From Oidiodendron maius Zn (taxonomy: Eukaryota > Ascomycota > Leotiomycetes > Myxotrichaceae), in assembly GCA_000827325.1 (NCBI GenBank), contig KN832892.1:310001-374000 (forward strand): 64,000 bases of DNA, given 5' to 3'. Within the stretch, counting starts at the first letter, position 1. Every line of letters begins with the position of its first letter. Both the position numbers and the translations under genes were made by a program. Below, piece by piece: positions 51,740 through 61,369 of the stretch. Under the pieces are notes generated by a model that saw only the letters and a program-made list of their open reading frames with translations, ran no database searches and was not told the origin of the DNA.

Positions 51740-52368
51740 ATAAGACTGTATAGTGTATCGAAAAAACGCTTGATTTCCTTCTTGCTGAGGCTCTCAAGCG
51801 TGGAGTGATCTTTCTCAAGAAACTTGAAGCTATACTGTATAACCTTTACAGTCCGATTGCCCTTCCAGCTAGTGTCTATTACCTCCTTCTTCCTTTACAA
51901 CTTCTTTTATGATAGCTTATTCGTGTCCTGAAAAGTTCTATTAACAGGTTTCCACTCTGTAATCTTGGACAATATTATTATCAAAGACTAAATATCGTGG
52001 AACCAGAGGGATTGGCCTGCCTGATACTTAGGGTGTTTATAGATACTGGGGAAAGAGGGACGTCCCTAATCTGGAAGGTAAGGATTGGTAAGATCTGGCT
52101 TTTTGACATTGCTGAAGAAGATGAAGCTCTCAGTTTGTAAGCCTGTATACTGAAGTCTATAATAGACATTAAGGGATCTAATCTGTATCGCAATTATACC
52201 AGCAAATTTGCCTCTATCGTCCCCAGAAGGCTTCTCGATTGTTAGAAGTACATCTCGAAGGTTCAGAGATTTCGGAGGACACTTGTAGACAAGGGCAGAA
52301 AGGGATTGTTCTTGGATGGTGAGAATGCCTTCAAATTTCAAGGTGTGAATCTCTTCAGGCCGGTTCAC
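51740..52368 (-). pseudogene. kinase-like protein of the HeLo/prion-inhibition class, fossil
   Basis: The minus-strand translation shows SLNLRDVLLTIEKP, KFAGIIAIQIRSLNVYYRLQ (position of the 'La.alA.avlylH..gwlHk.lrseNilff' loop of fungal kinase-like domains), ESFIFFSNVKKPDLTNPYLP, IYKHPKYQAGQSLWFHDI, IIILSKITEWKPV and YSFKFLEKDHSTLESLSKKE. This is the C-terminal lobe found in fungal HeLo-kinase type proteins. Broken in several places and TA-enriched. No intact domain remains. Confidence 0.5.
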
Positions 52369-53134
52369 ATCCTCATCAGTCGGAATATTTTCTAGTGCCT
52401 TTGTAATACGTGCCCCTAAGTCCGCAGAGGCCGATTCTCTTCGTCTTCAACCCCTCGTTTCACCATCTTGATCCGCAAGCAAAGAATCTCCTTTTTATAG
52501 CGTAACAGAGTTCCTCCACCACGGCTCTACCACCGAGCTCATACCATCCCAATACTTATAAAGGGGTCTCACATAGGTAGGATGTCGCGAGCTGGCGAGG
52601 GAGTGGAGAGTTGAAATGGTACTATGTCAGGCAACAAGCAGGCCGCGGTGGTGTAGACTCCTCAGACGAAACACGCTTTCATCTCGTTCGAGAGGTCGTT
52701 AAGTTTGCTAGCGGAATTAACTCGCAGCAGGCATGATGTTTCACTGGGTTCGTACTGCTCCGGTAAGACAGATCATGGAGAAAAGTATCATCAATCCATG
52801 CCTCGCAACCACGAATGGTACTTGCCACCTTCAAATGCAACACAACAATATCCGATTTTCCAGGACGACCGCAGTGCTTAGTTCAGCCCACAGCGCTGTC
52901 AACTGGCAGGAGGCGGAACACTCTTCAAAGCTTTGAGTTGAGAGTCTGGCCCCGACACAAAGACTGGTTGCTAATGACTTGCAGGCGAACCATAACTCCA
53001 TCTCCTTCTATTTTGCGCCGAGAATGCTACAAACGTTAATTGTATCCGATTGTATAGTATCACCCCTGCCTCCAAAAACAAAATCCGATCTAAAGGAAGA
53101 GAGAAACGATTCTCTATCCTTTCGTGCAACAGTC
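52369..53134. other. intergenic, no gene supported
   Basis: Only short overlapping frames; nothing recognisable. Confidence 0.3.
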
Positions 53135-53395
53135 TCATATCATCCGCGCAACTGGTACCCTCCATGGCATTGGCGCATCGATTGTCCGCGCCACTTCTAG
53201 CTCTGGCTCATCTGCCTCTAGCGCAGCACTTTTACGCTTCCGAACACCCTTCCCCTTGCTCTTGATGACGTCCTTCGCAGCACGCGCTGCTCGTGCCACC
53301 TCGATGTCCTCAAAGCTCATTATCTTCGCCTTCCCTACTACGATTGACCTGGTTGATCGGCGAACTTTGGCTTCGTTGTTCATTCTTATCAACAT
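53135..53395 (-). mobile_element. pogo-like transposase C-terminal tail fragment
   Basis: An open 86-codon frame reads VRRSTRSIVVGKAKIMSFED, then IEVARAARAAKDVIKSKGKG and VRKRKSAALEADEPE, ending near the basic region. This is the lysine/arginine-rich tail after the DDE domain of fungal pogo/Fot transposases ('GKAKVMSYEDIxxARAKRAAK'). The catalytic domain is absent upstream. Isolated relic. Confidence 0.55.
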
Positions 53396-53619
53396 CTAAT
53401 TTTGATCATGGAGGAGGGTACGTTCGGCAAAGGATATTTGGGCAGTATTACGGAGAGGCTGTACTAGGGTTGTTTAAAGCATTTCTAGGAGCTTGGCCAC
53501 TTTCCGAGGAATGCACAAGTCATTTCAATGGAAGCCTGAATCGAATTTCCTGGCCATCTCCTTACTCTGCCATGGAGCAGGCGAAAGAAGAGTAGATAAG
53601 TATACACAGATGCTCCCAA

Positions 53620-55531
53620 TCAGTAGCAAGATTGGCTAGGGAAGATTAACGTGATGCCATCTCTATACATTGCGAAGCATATTGCACGCTCACCTTTAAC
53701 AATAAAGTCTTCTATCCCTTGCTTAAATAATGATGCTGTCTTGGCGGCGTATATAGGACCAGTGCCAACATACTTTTGCTGATGCATTGCATACTCTTTT
53801 GACGTCATCCATCTGAGATGTTTTACGTATAGCCAAACGCGCCTGGGGTGGTGTTTAAGGATTATATCCAGAACGCACGTCAAGGCATTCTTTCGAAGGT
53901 TGCTCTCTAGACCGATAGTCCATTTCATGATCTGGGATTCGAATTGATACAACCTCCACGATTGTTCGAGGTCTTTCAAGAATGTTTGGCTTGTTCCGCC
54001 TAGATTAGATGCTTGTCAGCCGTAACCTAATGAAAAGAATTTGTCCAGAACCTATACCTAACAAGCGGTACGTTTGCCAGAATAGGGTTTCGCTTCTATC
54101 GCAGGACTCTTCAGTACCTTCAAACATTCTCTTAAAGACCTCTAACCAGTCGTCATCAAGAGAGCGAGTGAATGGCTTGCTTCCCTTTCCGGTTTCATCA
54201 GAAAAGATGGGCACATTCTCGACTCCTAGTTTCTTGAGTACAATAGCCAATTTCTGTAAACAGACAAGGCGGGTTGTCTTGGCACCATATTCTCCCACGT
54301 CAATCTTTTTGAAGCCATGCGCCTGAGTAGTCATGTACGCCTCCAGTGTCTGCCGAAACGGGATCCTAGAACCGAAGACAATGCTATTGCAGCGCAAAAG
54401 GTTATCCAAAAAGATCGAGTTTATGATATTCACGTGATTTGTGGATATTGGCCAGAATCGAAAAGTGAATCTGTCTCGAGACCGAGGCGTTCCTGACTCC
54501 CCAGGTGCATATTCAAGTCTGCCGTTCACTACTATCGAATAGGAGTTCATGGCTTTCGCCACCGGTAAATCCTCAAGAATAGACCTGACATTTTCCGGTT
54601 CTGGAAACTGCGCACTTGCCGCGTATAACATACGTTGGCGAGCTTTCTTCACCTTGGAATTCTTGTCTTCCAGTGCTTCAGGTAATGCGCTGCTGCGAAG
54701 GATGATTATAAGTCGGGGGGATACAGGCCCGAATTCGTGGAAGCACAGGTAAGTATCCCCAACATAATCCCCTGTCTTGGCACAGAAGGTGTTATGGGTG
54801 GGGCCTTCAAAGAGATTATAGCCTTGATCCGTGAGAATAAACTCCTTATCTTTTTCTGCAGGTGTGCAGAATGCAATGTATGAATATTGAGCGTGGAAGA
54901 TAAACAGGGATGCATCGGCAGGGAACATTAAATCTTGTAATGTCGTCATCCACTTCCCCTCGGCATCCATATCAAGATAAAGTATGGCACGGAGATTGTG
55001 CAGCCATACGTCTCTAGGTGTGATAAACCCCTTTTCGGCCATGTAATCCCTCAGAGAATGTTTATCCTCCGAGGTGTATGCTTGTGGATCCTCAGAGATG
55101 TATTTTTCGAAGAAACCGGGGCCTCGGTATTTCATGATAAAGAGAAACTTCCGCAGCTTGTTCCTCTCTACCCGTGTAAGACAGATTCCGGCATCACCAT
55201 TCTCGTGCGCCTTCTTAACCTTCTGGAGTATGACTGCAGTCTGAGATTCAAGTTTTGAGAGTTCTTGCTCCACGTCTTTCTTTGCCTTGCTAGTATCGAA
55301 GACATCGCTGTACATTTCCTCCTGCCCAAACCAACGAGATACAGGTGCTTCAATCAACTGCGGCTCATCCGAGGTAAGGTCCACGACATTGAGCACCTTA
55401 TCTCCTTTGTGCTTGCCCTTTTCTACATGACGGTGGCCTTTTTTCTTCGCTCCATGTCCCTTTGGAGGTTGGTAAGGATGGGAAAAATTGCGCAGGAGAA
55501 ACTGAGGAATGTAATGTTGATACTGCGCCAT
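53620..55531 (-). CDS. DUF4238 family protein
   Basis: Two exons (55531-54058 and 53999-53620; 58-bp intron starting GTATAG) give 617 residues. The N-terminus QYQHYIPQFLLRNFSHP is the defining DUF4238 motif (HYIPxxxLRnF). Then a Lys/His-rich insertion GAKKKGHRHVEKGKHKGDKV, ERNKLRKFLFIMKYRGPGFF, and DQGYNLFEGPTHNTFC with FHEFGPVSPRLIIILRSSAL, where DUF4238 proteins have 'l.P.P..p.ii.lR'. The last ~200 residues are fungal-specific and helical. Function unknown; bacterial and fungal members are scattered and often in accessory regions. Intact next to the RIP-damaged island. Confidence 0.85.
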
Positions 55532-55950
55532 TGCGTAGTTGGTCTATGATTCGGAATTATTTTGGGGACTTCCCAGCCAATTTTACTCCTCGTGAGGGTG
55601 TGCGAAACTTTATCCTCGTGCTCAAAGAATCGTACACGGCAGCCTTCTCGAGCTTGAGTCATCTGGCAAGGCAGCTGCAACATGCAGCAAGGGACGAATC
55701 AAAGACAGACAACTCAGCTGGGCAGTTCCGGAGCTGTCCCGAATCGAATTCAGTTGCATGCCGCGATTACAGTACCCCTCTAAAATAGTCGATACCCACG
55801 TGAACGATTGAGTAGATACGTGGCTCCCTCTGAAACTTCTAGAAGAACGCCACACTTTCACGTGACATATATAAAGTGTGTAATAAAATACGACTAGCGT
55901 AGCTGTAAATACAATATTGGGTAAGGACGATAAATCCTTCCGCGCTTTTC
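55532..55950. other. 5' flank of the DUF4238 gene
   Basis: No gene; overlapping short frames on both strands only. Confidence 0.35.
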
Positions 55951-56345
55951 AAGATGCTTGGCATTTTGTGTACCTCCCACTTTCGTCCGGATAAATCCGG
56001 CAGGCAGGTTCCCTTGTGCTCTATGTCTTCAAACCTTGGGGCTATATTTGAACTTATTAGAAGCTCTATACCAAAGCCCCGAATTCCGGAGACAGGTCGA
56101 TAGTAATAATAGAGCAGGGGGTAATAGCTTTTGCAGCTCTTAACACTCTGAACAGGACGATCGATAGCATAACCAAACTGCAGTATTTCCCTAACCAGAA
56201 ATCGAGCCCTTGTAGAGAAATAGCTAAAGAACAAGAGCAAACTGATTATAAATTTATATACTTATATGGTGGAGATTTAAACCCCCCAAACCATGGAGCT
56301 TTTTCGGCACACTGGGCTTTCGGCACGCAGGGATGGACGTTAGTT
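55951..56345 (+). repeat. 395-bp repeat, copy A (less mutated)
   Basis: Aligns over its full length, inverted, with 58670-59065. Landmarks in order: AAGATGCTTGGCAT, TCCGGATAAATCCGGCA, GAAATAGCTAAAGAACAA, TTATATGGTGGAGATTTA, TTTCGGCAC, CACGCAGGGATGGACGTTAG. A 133-codon minus-strand frame (55839-56240) overlaps it, but copy B does not keep it open. Family unknown; the G/C-rich final 40 bp look like a terminal repeat shared with 61111-61157. Confidence 0.7.
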
Positions 56346-56856
56346 GTCGACAGGTGATTTTGGTTGGTTCATCCTTGTTCGCCACCCAGCGCTAGTAATC
56401 CTAGCGTTTTCTAGATTCGGTTTAGCTTAATCTAGTGGCAATCTTCCCCACTGGGATATGGAACAAGCGTGTTTCTACAGTAATTGAGCATCCTATTGCA
56501 GTATTCGTCGCCGACATTGATCTCTAAGTTTTATTGCTGGATTGGTCAATTGATATGAGCGGTTACTTCTCTGATCACTGTGCGTGGCTTCTTTCCCTGT
56601 GCTTTTGATTCCCTGCAATGGTGAGCTGCGCCGGTATAAAACGGGCCTGGGGATTCCTCTCACATCCCGAATCTTAAGTCAAAATATTCATATCTTCTCC
56701 AAGTCTACGGATTCGCTTCAATTAGTATCGTATGCCTTAACTCCCTGTCTTTGCCTGCTTATTATGACATCTCGTTAACCTCATAGACAGAAGCTCCAAA
56801 CTGCAGAACACCTGTACCCTTTCTCTTTCCCAGCACCTCTCAATACTGAGTCAATT
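56346..56856. promoter_or_regulatory. promoter region of the alpha/beta hydrolase
   Basis: TATAAA at 56635-56640 lies ~217 bp before the ATG at 56857. Long CT-rich stretches follow (TCTCCAAGTC..., CCTTTCTCTTTCCC), typical of a fungal leader. Confidence 0.45.
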
Positions 56857-57669
56857 ATGGCTCTAAAGCCAAACATCGTTCTTATCCACGGACTCTGGAT
56901 GACCCCTCTCTGCTGGGAAGACTGGATCAAGCACTTCAATGCCGCTGGCTATACCGTCATCGCACCAGGCTGGCCAGGCATCGACTCCCGCACACCCGAA
57001 GATATCCGCCGCGATCCCAGTGCACTCGCTGGTCTTACTATTCGCCAAATAGTAGACCACTACGCATCCATCATCAACGCTCTACCCACACCGCCTATCA
57101 TCATGGGCCATTCCTTCGGCGGCCTCTTCACGCAGATCCTGCTCTCGCGTGGCCTCGGGGCTGCGGGTGTGGGGATTTGCCCAGGCCAGCCCTCTGGTGT
57201 CGTGGCTCTGAAGCCGTCGACTATTAAATCCGGCTTTGGCGTCCTGGGACACCCATCCACGTACAACGCCGCAGTTCCCATCACAGAAAAGCAGTTTCAC
57301 TACGCATTCGGGAACCATCTAAGCGTGGCGGAGTCGGCCGAACTGTGGAGCAAATACTCAATCCCTTCAGCTGCGCACATCTTGTGGCAGGGTCTGGAAG
57401 GTGCGTTCACTTCGACGGGCAATGTCAAATCAGATGGACATGTGGACTTTGCGAAAGAGGATAGGGCGCCGCTATTGCTAATTGGGGGCACCAAGGACAA
57501 TGTCGTACCGCAGGAGGTCGTAAAATCAGAACTGAAACATTATAAAGGCTCTGCGGTGGTTGAAATGATGATTTTCGAAGGGAGAAGTCATGGGATTGTG
57601 AATCAGGAAGGGTGGGAGGAGGTTGCTGATTTCGCTCTGAAATGGGTCGAGGCGCACATTGTAACTTGA
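56857..57669 (+). CDS. alpha/beta hydrolase
   Basis: Intronless, 270 residues. Opening strand and oxyanion loop NIVLIHGLWMTPLCWEDWI, nucleophile elbow MGHSFGG with Ser86, acid Asp214 in GGTKDNVVP and base His245 in GRSHGIVNQ complete the triad. The ISRxxxDHYxxII helix (TIRQIVDHYASIINALPTPP) is common in the fungal/bacterial 'alpha/beta hydrolase fold-1' group, which includes esterases and lactonases. Cytosolic, no signal. GC content is higher than its flanks, and it is bracketed by inverted repeat copies (55951-56345 and 58670-59065). Confidence 0.88.
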   Translation: MALKPNIVLIHGLWMTPLCWEDWIKHFNAAGYTVIAPGWPGIDSRTPEDIRRDPSALAGLTIRQIVDHYASIINALPTPPIIMGHSFGGLFTQILLSRGLGAAGVGICPGQPSGVVALKPSTIKSGFGVLGHPSTYNAAVPITEKQFHYAFGNHLSVAESAELWSKYSIPSAAHILWQGLEGAFTSTGNVKSDGHVDFAKEDRAPLLLIGGTKDNVVPQEVVKSELKHYKGSAVVEMMIFEGRSHGIVNQEGWEEVADFALKWVEAHIVT

Positions 57670-58669
57670 CAAGATGGAGCCTTTCCTTCTTCTAATTTAA
57701 CTATTGGCTTTTAAACCCTAGTAGTCTACATGTTAATTAGTATAAGATGATTTCTATAAATGAGGACGAATTTCAGGCAACAGCTACACCCAGCAGGATC
57801 AATGGCCAATAGAAGAGGTCGGATGAATACAATGATGTCAGAATATTAAAAAGTATCTGTTCAGCTGTGTAATAAGACGCGATATGTCTTGCTTTAATTG
57901 CGTATAGAAAAGTTGTGTATTTTTTGCTATAATATTTGAGCTTTGTTATGTCACTGCTAGCTATCCGTTGCGGTTTGTGACCTGGCCGCCGCTAACTATT
58001 GGTACTCAATGTCTATTATCTTATACTGCCTTGCCTCAGATGTTTACATTAATTGCTTTCGTGACAATCCCAAGCCCAATAGCACTTACTCTTGTCTCTC
58101 CTCACCCTTGAGGCTTCATAATACCTTGCTATATTTTCTCATCGTCGGAGTCCCTGCAGAACACTACTCATGGGCATCGTCTAGTAACAGCTTCTAACTC
58201 TCCTTCCCAATGGAAGACAGCCACAATCAGCAGCTCGACAGGGCGTAAACTGCGGTATGTTCAGCATACTACAAAGTACACTCGAGGATAGCTTAGTGGG
58301 TCTACTCTCCAACTGGCTCGCTATAATAATGACGCAAACATTGTAAAAGCCAATTGAGCGAATAGATTTCTTATTAGTTAGAAATCAGCTAAAAAAGTTA
58401 AAATATTTTCCTCACTAAAATCTCAAGTACCTTTATATATAAATTTATATATAAAGGCATAATAGATCACTCACTTATGGGGTGCATTCGCTTTTATAGC
58501 TAAGGGCATGCACTTACTTCGGCTAGCGTACTAGTCCTGTTTTATCTAGTGACTTGTGCACGTTAGCTGTCAGCCTAAGCAAAGGATAGGTGTCCATATA
58601 ATATATGCAAGAAGTGTACTTAATGCAACGTAAAATATCTAGATAGAAATAGAGGGGCGGACAGACCAG
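57670..58669. other. intergenic, AT-rich
   Basis: No gene. The self-complementary run TATATATAAATTTATATATA occurs near 58433-58452. Confidence 0.4.
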
Positions 58670-59065
58670 AACTAACGTCTCTCCCTGCGTGGCGGAAAAC
58701 CCTATGTGCCGGAACGACTTCATAGTTTACGGGTCTCAAATCTCTACCATATAAATATATAAAGTTACAATTAGTTTACTATTGTTCTTTAGCTATTTCT
58801 TTACAAGGGTTCAGTTTACAGTAAGAAAATACTATAGTTGTGGTTATATGATTAATTATCCTGTTAATGGTGTTGAAAACTCTTTTAGCTATTCCCCCCA
58901 CTCTATTATGACTATTAGCCTATCTCTAAATTTCAGAACTATAGTATAAAGCTCCTATCAAGAAATAATATAACTCTAAAGTTTAAAGATATAAAGCGTA
59001 AGGCAACTTTTATGCCGGATTTATCCGGATAAACTAGGAGAAGGTACAAATATGCTAAGCATCTT
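58670..59065 (-). repeat. 395-bp repeat, copy B (RIP-like mutated)
   Basis: Inverse copy of 55951-56345. Differences are mostly transitions toward A/T (for example CGAGCCC to TGAACCC, GTAGAG to GTAAAG, GGTGGAG to GGTAGAG), as produced by RIP. The shared terminal block reads, on the minus strand, TTCCGGCACATAGGG then CCGCCACGCAGGGAGAGACG. Confidence 0.7.
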
Positions 59066-59414
59066 AATAAGCGAAGAGTTGCTTAAGTTAAGTTATATAA
59101 TATTATACTTGCAGTTACAGCAAATGAATTGTATTATACTGTACATCATATAGTCGGTAGCGAAGTCAGTCTCCGTATGGAAATACTCAAACCAGCTATA
59201 TTTGCTAGCGCTCTTAAGATGGTGGCTAGATGTTTATACAATCGAGTGAAGCTGCTGTCTAGCTCTATGTTCATCGTGCTTCATTCTATGCTTTCTTGGC
59301 TGCAATAAATCTTGAAATTAACGTGGAATATAGAGAGGGAAATTGGGTAAATGTGTAGCTTTAATATAGAATTTCGGTATTTCTATTAAGAGGGAGCTAC
59401 CACTCTTTGTATTT
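59066..59414. other. 3' flank of the membrane-protein gene, AT-rich
   Basis: Nothing coding; probably more of the element to which copy B belongs. Confidence 0.35.
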
Positions 59415-60512
59415 CTATCCAAATATTCCCGTCCAGCTCGGATTTACCGTTCCCTCAGGGTTATATCTCAGCCAATACCAAAACATACAGACAATAATGT
59501 TAGTTACACAAAATGCTAAAGCATACACCGCACTAGCATCCACAGCCGGCGAACTTTCCTGGCCCGAGGATACTAGGAGGGTCTCTCCAAGCCTTGGACT
59601 CAAGCTGCAGAGCTTCTTAACTGCCCACACAAAACCTAGCATACTACAAACACTAATAGGGAAAAACCCGGTATCCGTCCCAAAGTTCCTCAATGTAAGC
59701 GCAGTAAGTATACATATAACGGATATCAGAGCCAAATAAAGAACAACAATATAACTAATCCAGAATCGTTCAGACCATTTTCTTCCATAACCTCGGGTAT
59801 AATACTCATGTTGTAGACTAGCGACACCATAAATCCCTAATAAAAGCCCTAGGAATGGGATACAGAAAATTATACTTGTAGCCAAGAAAGCCCATGTATT
59901 AACCAGCATGAGAAAAGATTTGTATAACATATCATTGGAGTACATATCATTGGAGTAAGTTAAGCATCGAAAAGCCCATATAAGAACGGTGCAATGAGCT
60001 ATCAATCCAGCGTAGTACAACCATAATTCCACGGATTCGAATTGTCGGACAACTCGCGCGGAGGAATAGCGGATTCCAGGCAAAGACGAATAGACTGAAG
60101 GGATTCTTGATCTTCTATGAAATAGCGCCGCCACCTCAGTTACCAGAAACGTGAATAGGAACATGGCTCCCCATACTTTGGTCCACGGTACACCTTGCAT
60201 TGCCATCAACTTGATTGATGGGCCTAGGGTCCCGACCATGAAAAACACCCAGCGTAACCATGTCTGCTTCTCTAGGCTTTGGAGCCCTTCACTCGTATCC
60301 TCAATGTCCTTATACCGCTCTCGTAATACAGCCTCCAAGGCTTGGTGGAGGGAGATAGGGAGGAGGCACGGCGTAATAAAGACTCGTAAGAGGAAGGCGA
60401 GCGCATCGAGAGTGCAGATAATGGGTGAGCTGCGGAGGTAGGTACGGTAGCGGCTAGGGAGGGAGAGGACTCGACCGGAAGGTTGGGTCATGACGTTTGT
60501 GACGAGGGGCAT
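59415..60512 (-). CDS. fungal multi-pass membrane protein, unknown function
   Basis: Intronless as modelled, 365 residues with about seven or eight hydrophobic segments, for example LDALAFLLRVFITPCLLPIS, LYYAGLIAHCTVLIWAFRCL, TWAFLATSIIFCIPFLGLLL, ISYIVVLYLALISVICILTA and VYALAFCVTNIIVCMFWYWL. The loop RYKDIEDTSEGLQSLEKQTW and PGIRYSSARVVRQFESVELW resemble uncharacterised ascomycete integral membrane proteins. The frame remains open upstream (ISWQTLFWTL before Met1), so a further exon or start is possible. A 15-bp tandem duplication at 59927-59956 repeats YSNDM in a loop. Confidence 0.65.
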   Translation of the reverse strand: MPLVTNVMTQPSGRVLSLPSRYRTYLRSSPIICTLDALAFLLRVFITPCLLPISLHQALEAVLRERYKDIEDTSEGLQSLEKQTWLRWVFFMVGTLGPSIKLMAMQGVPWTKVWGAMFLFTFLVTEVAALFHRRSRIPSVYSSLPGIRYSSARVVRQFESVELWLYYAGLIAHCTVLIWAFRCLTYSNDMYSNDMLYKSFLMLVNTWAFLATSIIFCIPFLGLLLGIYGVASLQHEYYTRGYGRKWSERFWISYIVVLYLALISVICILTALTLRNFGTDTGFFPISVCSMLGFVWAVKKLCSLSPRLGETLLVSSGQESSPAVDASAVYALAFCVTNIIVCMFWYWLRYNPEGTVNPSWTGIFG

Positions 60513-61110
60513 GAGCGTCCAGAAAAGTGTTTGCCATGATATGGTAGACGAGCCTACGGTGATTGTCAGCCATACTCAGGGATTTCGGGGAGATCGGACT
60601 AATATATACCGTCAGAAGACATTGAGCCAGGTTATTCAGTTCGAAACTCTTCTTCAGAACGCACCACAGTTGGTTGACATATCTTCAGTAGTGGTAAGGC
60701 TACTGATGCTTCGTGAATTGCAAGATTTAGGGCTGACGCCTTTTGCTTCAAACCCGATCACGTGCGTGACAGCCCTCCCAGCCACTATTGGCCCTTATTT
60801 ATGCCTATGACACAATTAAAATTACGGCGTAAATATTACCGGGTTGTTTTGTACTGACCAAAATCGTCACTCGCTTTGATCTAAGGTACAGATCCGCATA
60901 GCAAATCATACAAAAATGTGCACATCATAGCACCACAAGGCTGATAACGATTTCCTGAATAGGTATAAGGGCGATGACGAGAATGTGATTTTCTAGTAGA
61001 AGGGGTTTAGGGTATCTAGGAGTGGCCATGGAATATAGCTTATCAGAAATTATTAGAGATATCGAGGTATACACAGATTTTAAGATACTTGAAGTCAAAG
61101 TACCTATCAC
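60513..61110. other. intergenic, no gene seen
   Basis: Only short frames on both strands; AT-rich toward 61100. Confidence 0.3.
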
Positions 61111-61157
61111 TTTTTCTGGCACGTAGGGGTTTCCGCTACACAGGGATGGGCATTAGT
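61111..61157 (+). repeat. terminal block of the 395-bp repeat, copy C
   Basis: TTCTGGCACGTAGGGGTTTC then CCGCTACACAGGGATGGGC matches the last ~45 bp of copies A and B. Upstream similarity is weak. Confidence 0.45.
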
Positions 61158-61369
61158 CCTGATTTGTATGATCACGTGTGTAATATGCATAACTGCTGAT
61201 ACTGTATAACCCCTGTATAACTATTGACACTGTCATGGCTGACTCAACTGCAGGAAAGTAAATTGCTCCGCCACTCCTCCACAAAACAACCGACTTCCGT
61301 GTACGTTGCCTGTTAGGATGAAGTAGGTACAGCCAGCATATGCATTAAATTTCCAGCCTTAATCATGAT

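Noticed and set aside
55839-56240. 133-codon minus-strand frame overlapping repeat copy A
   Set aside because: The corresponding frame in copy B is not maintained and no family is recognised; kept only as part of the repeat.
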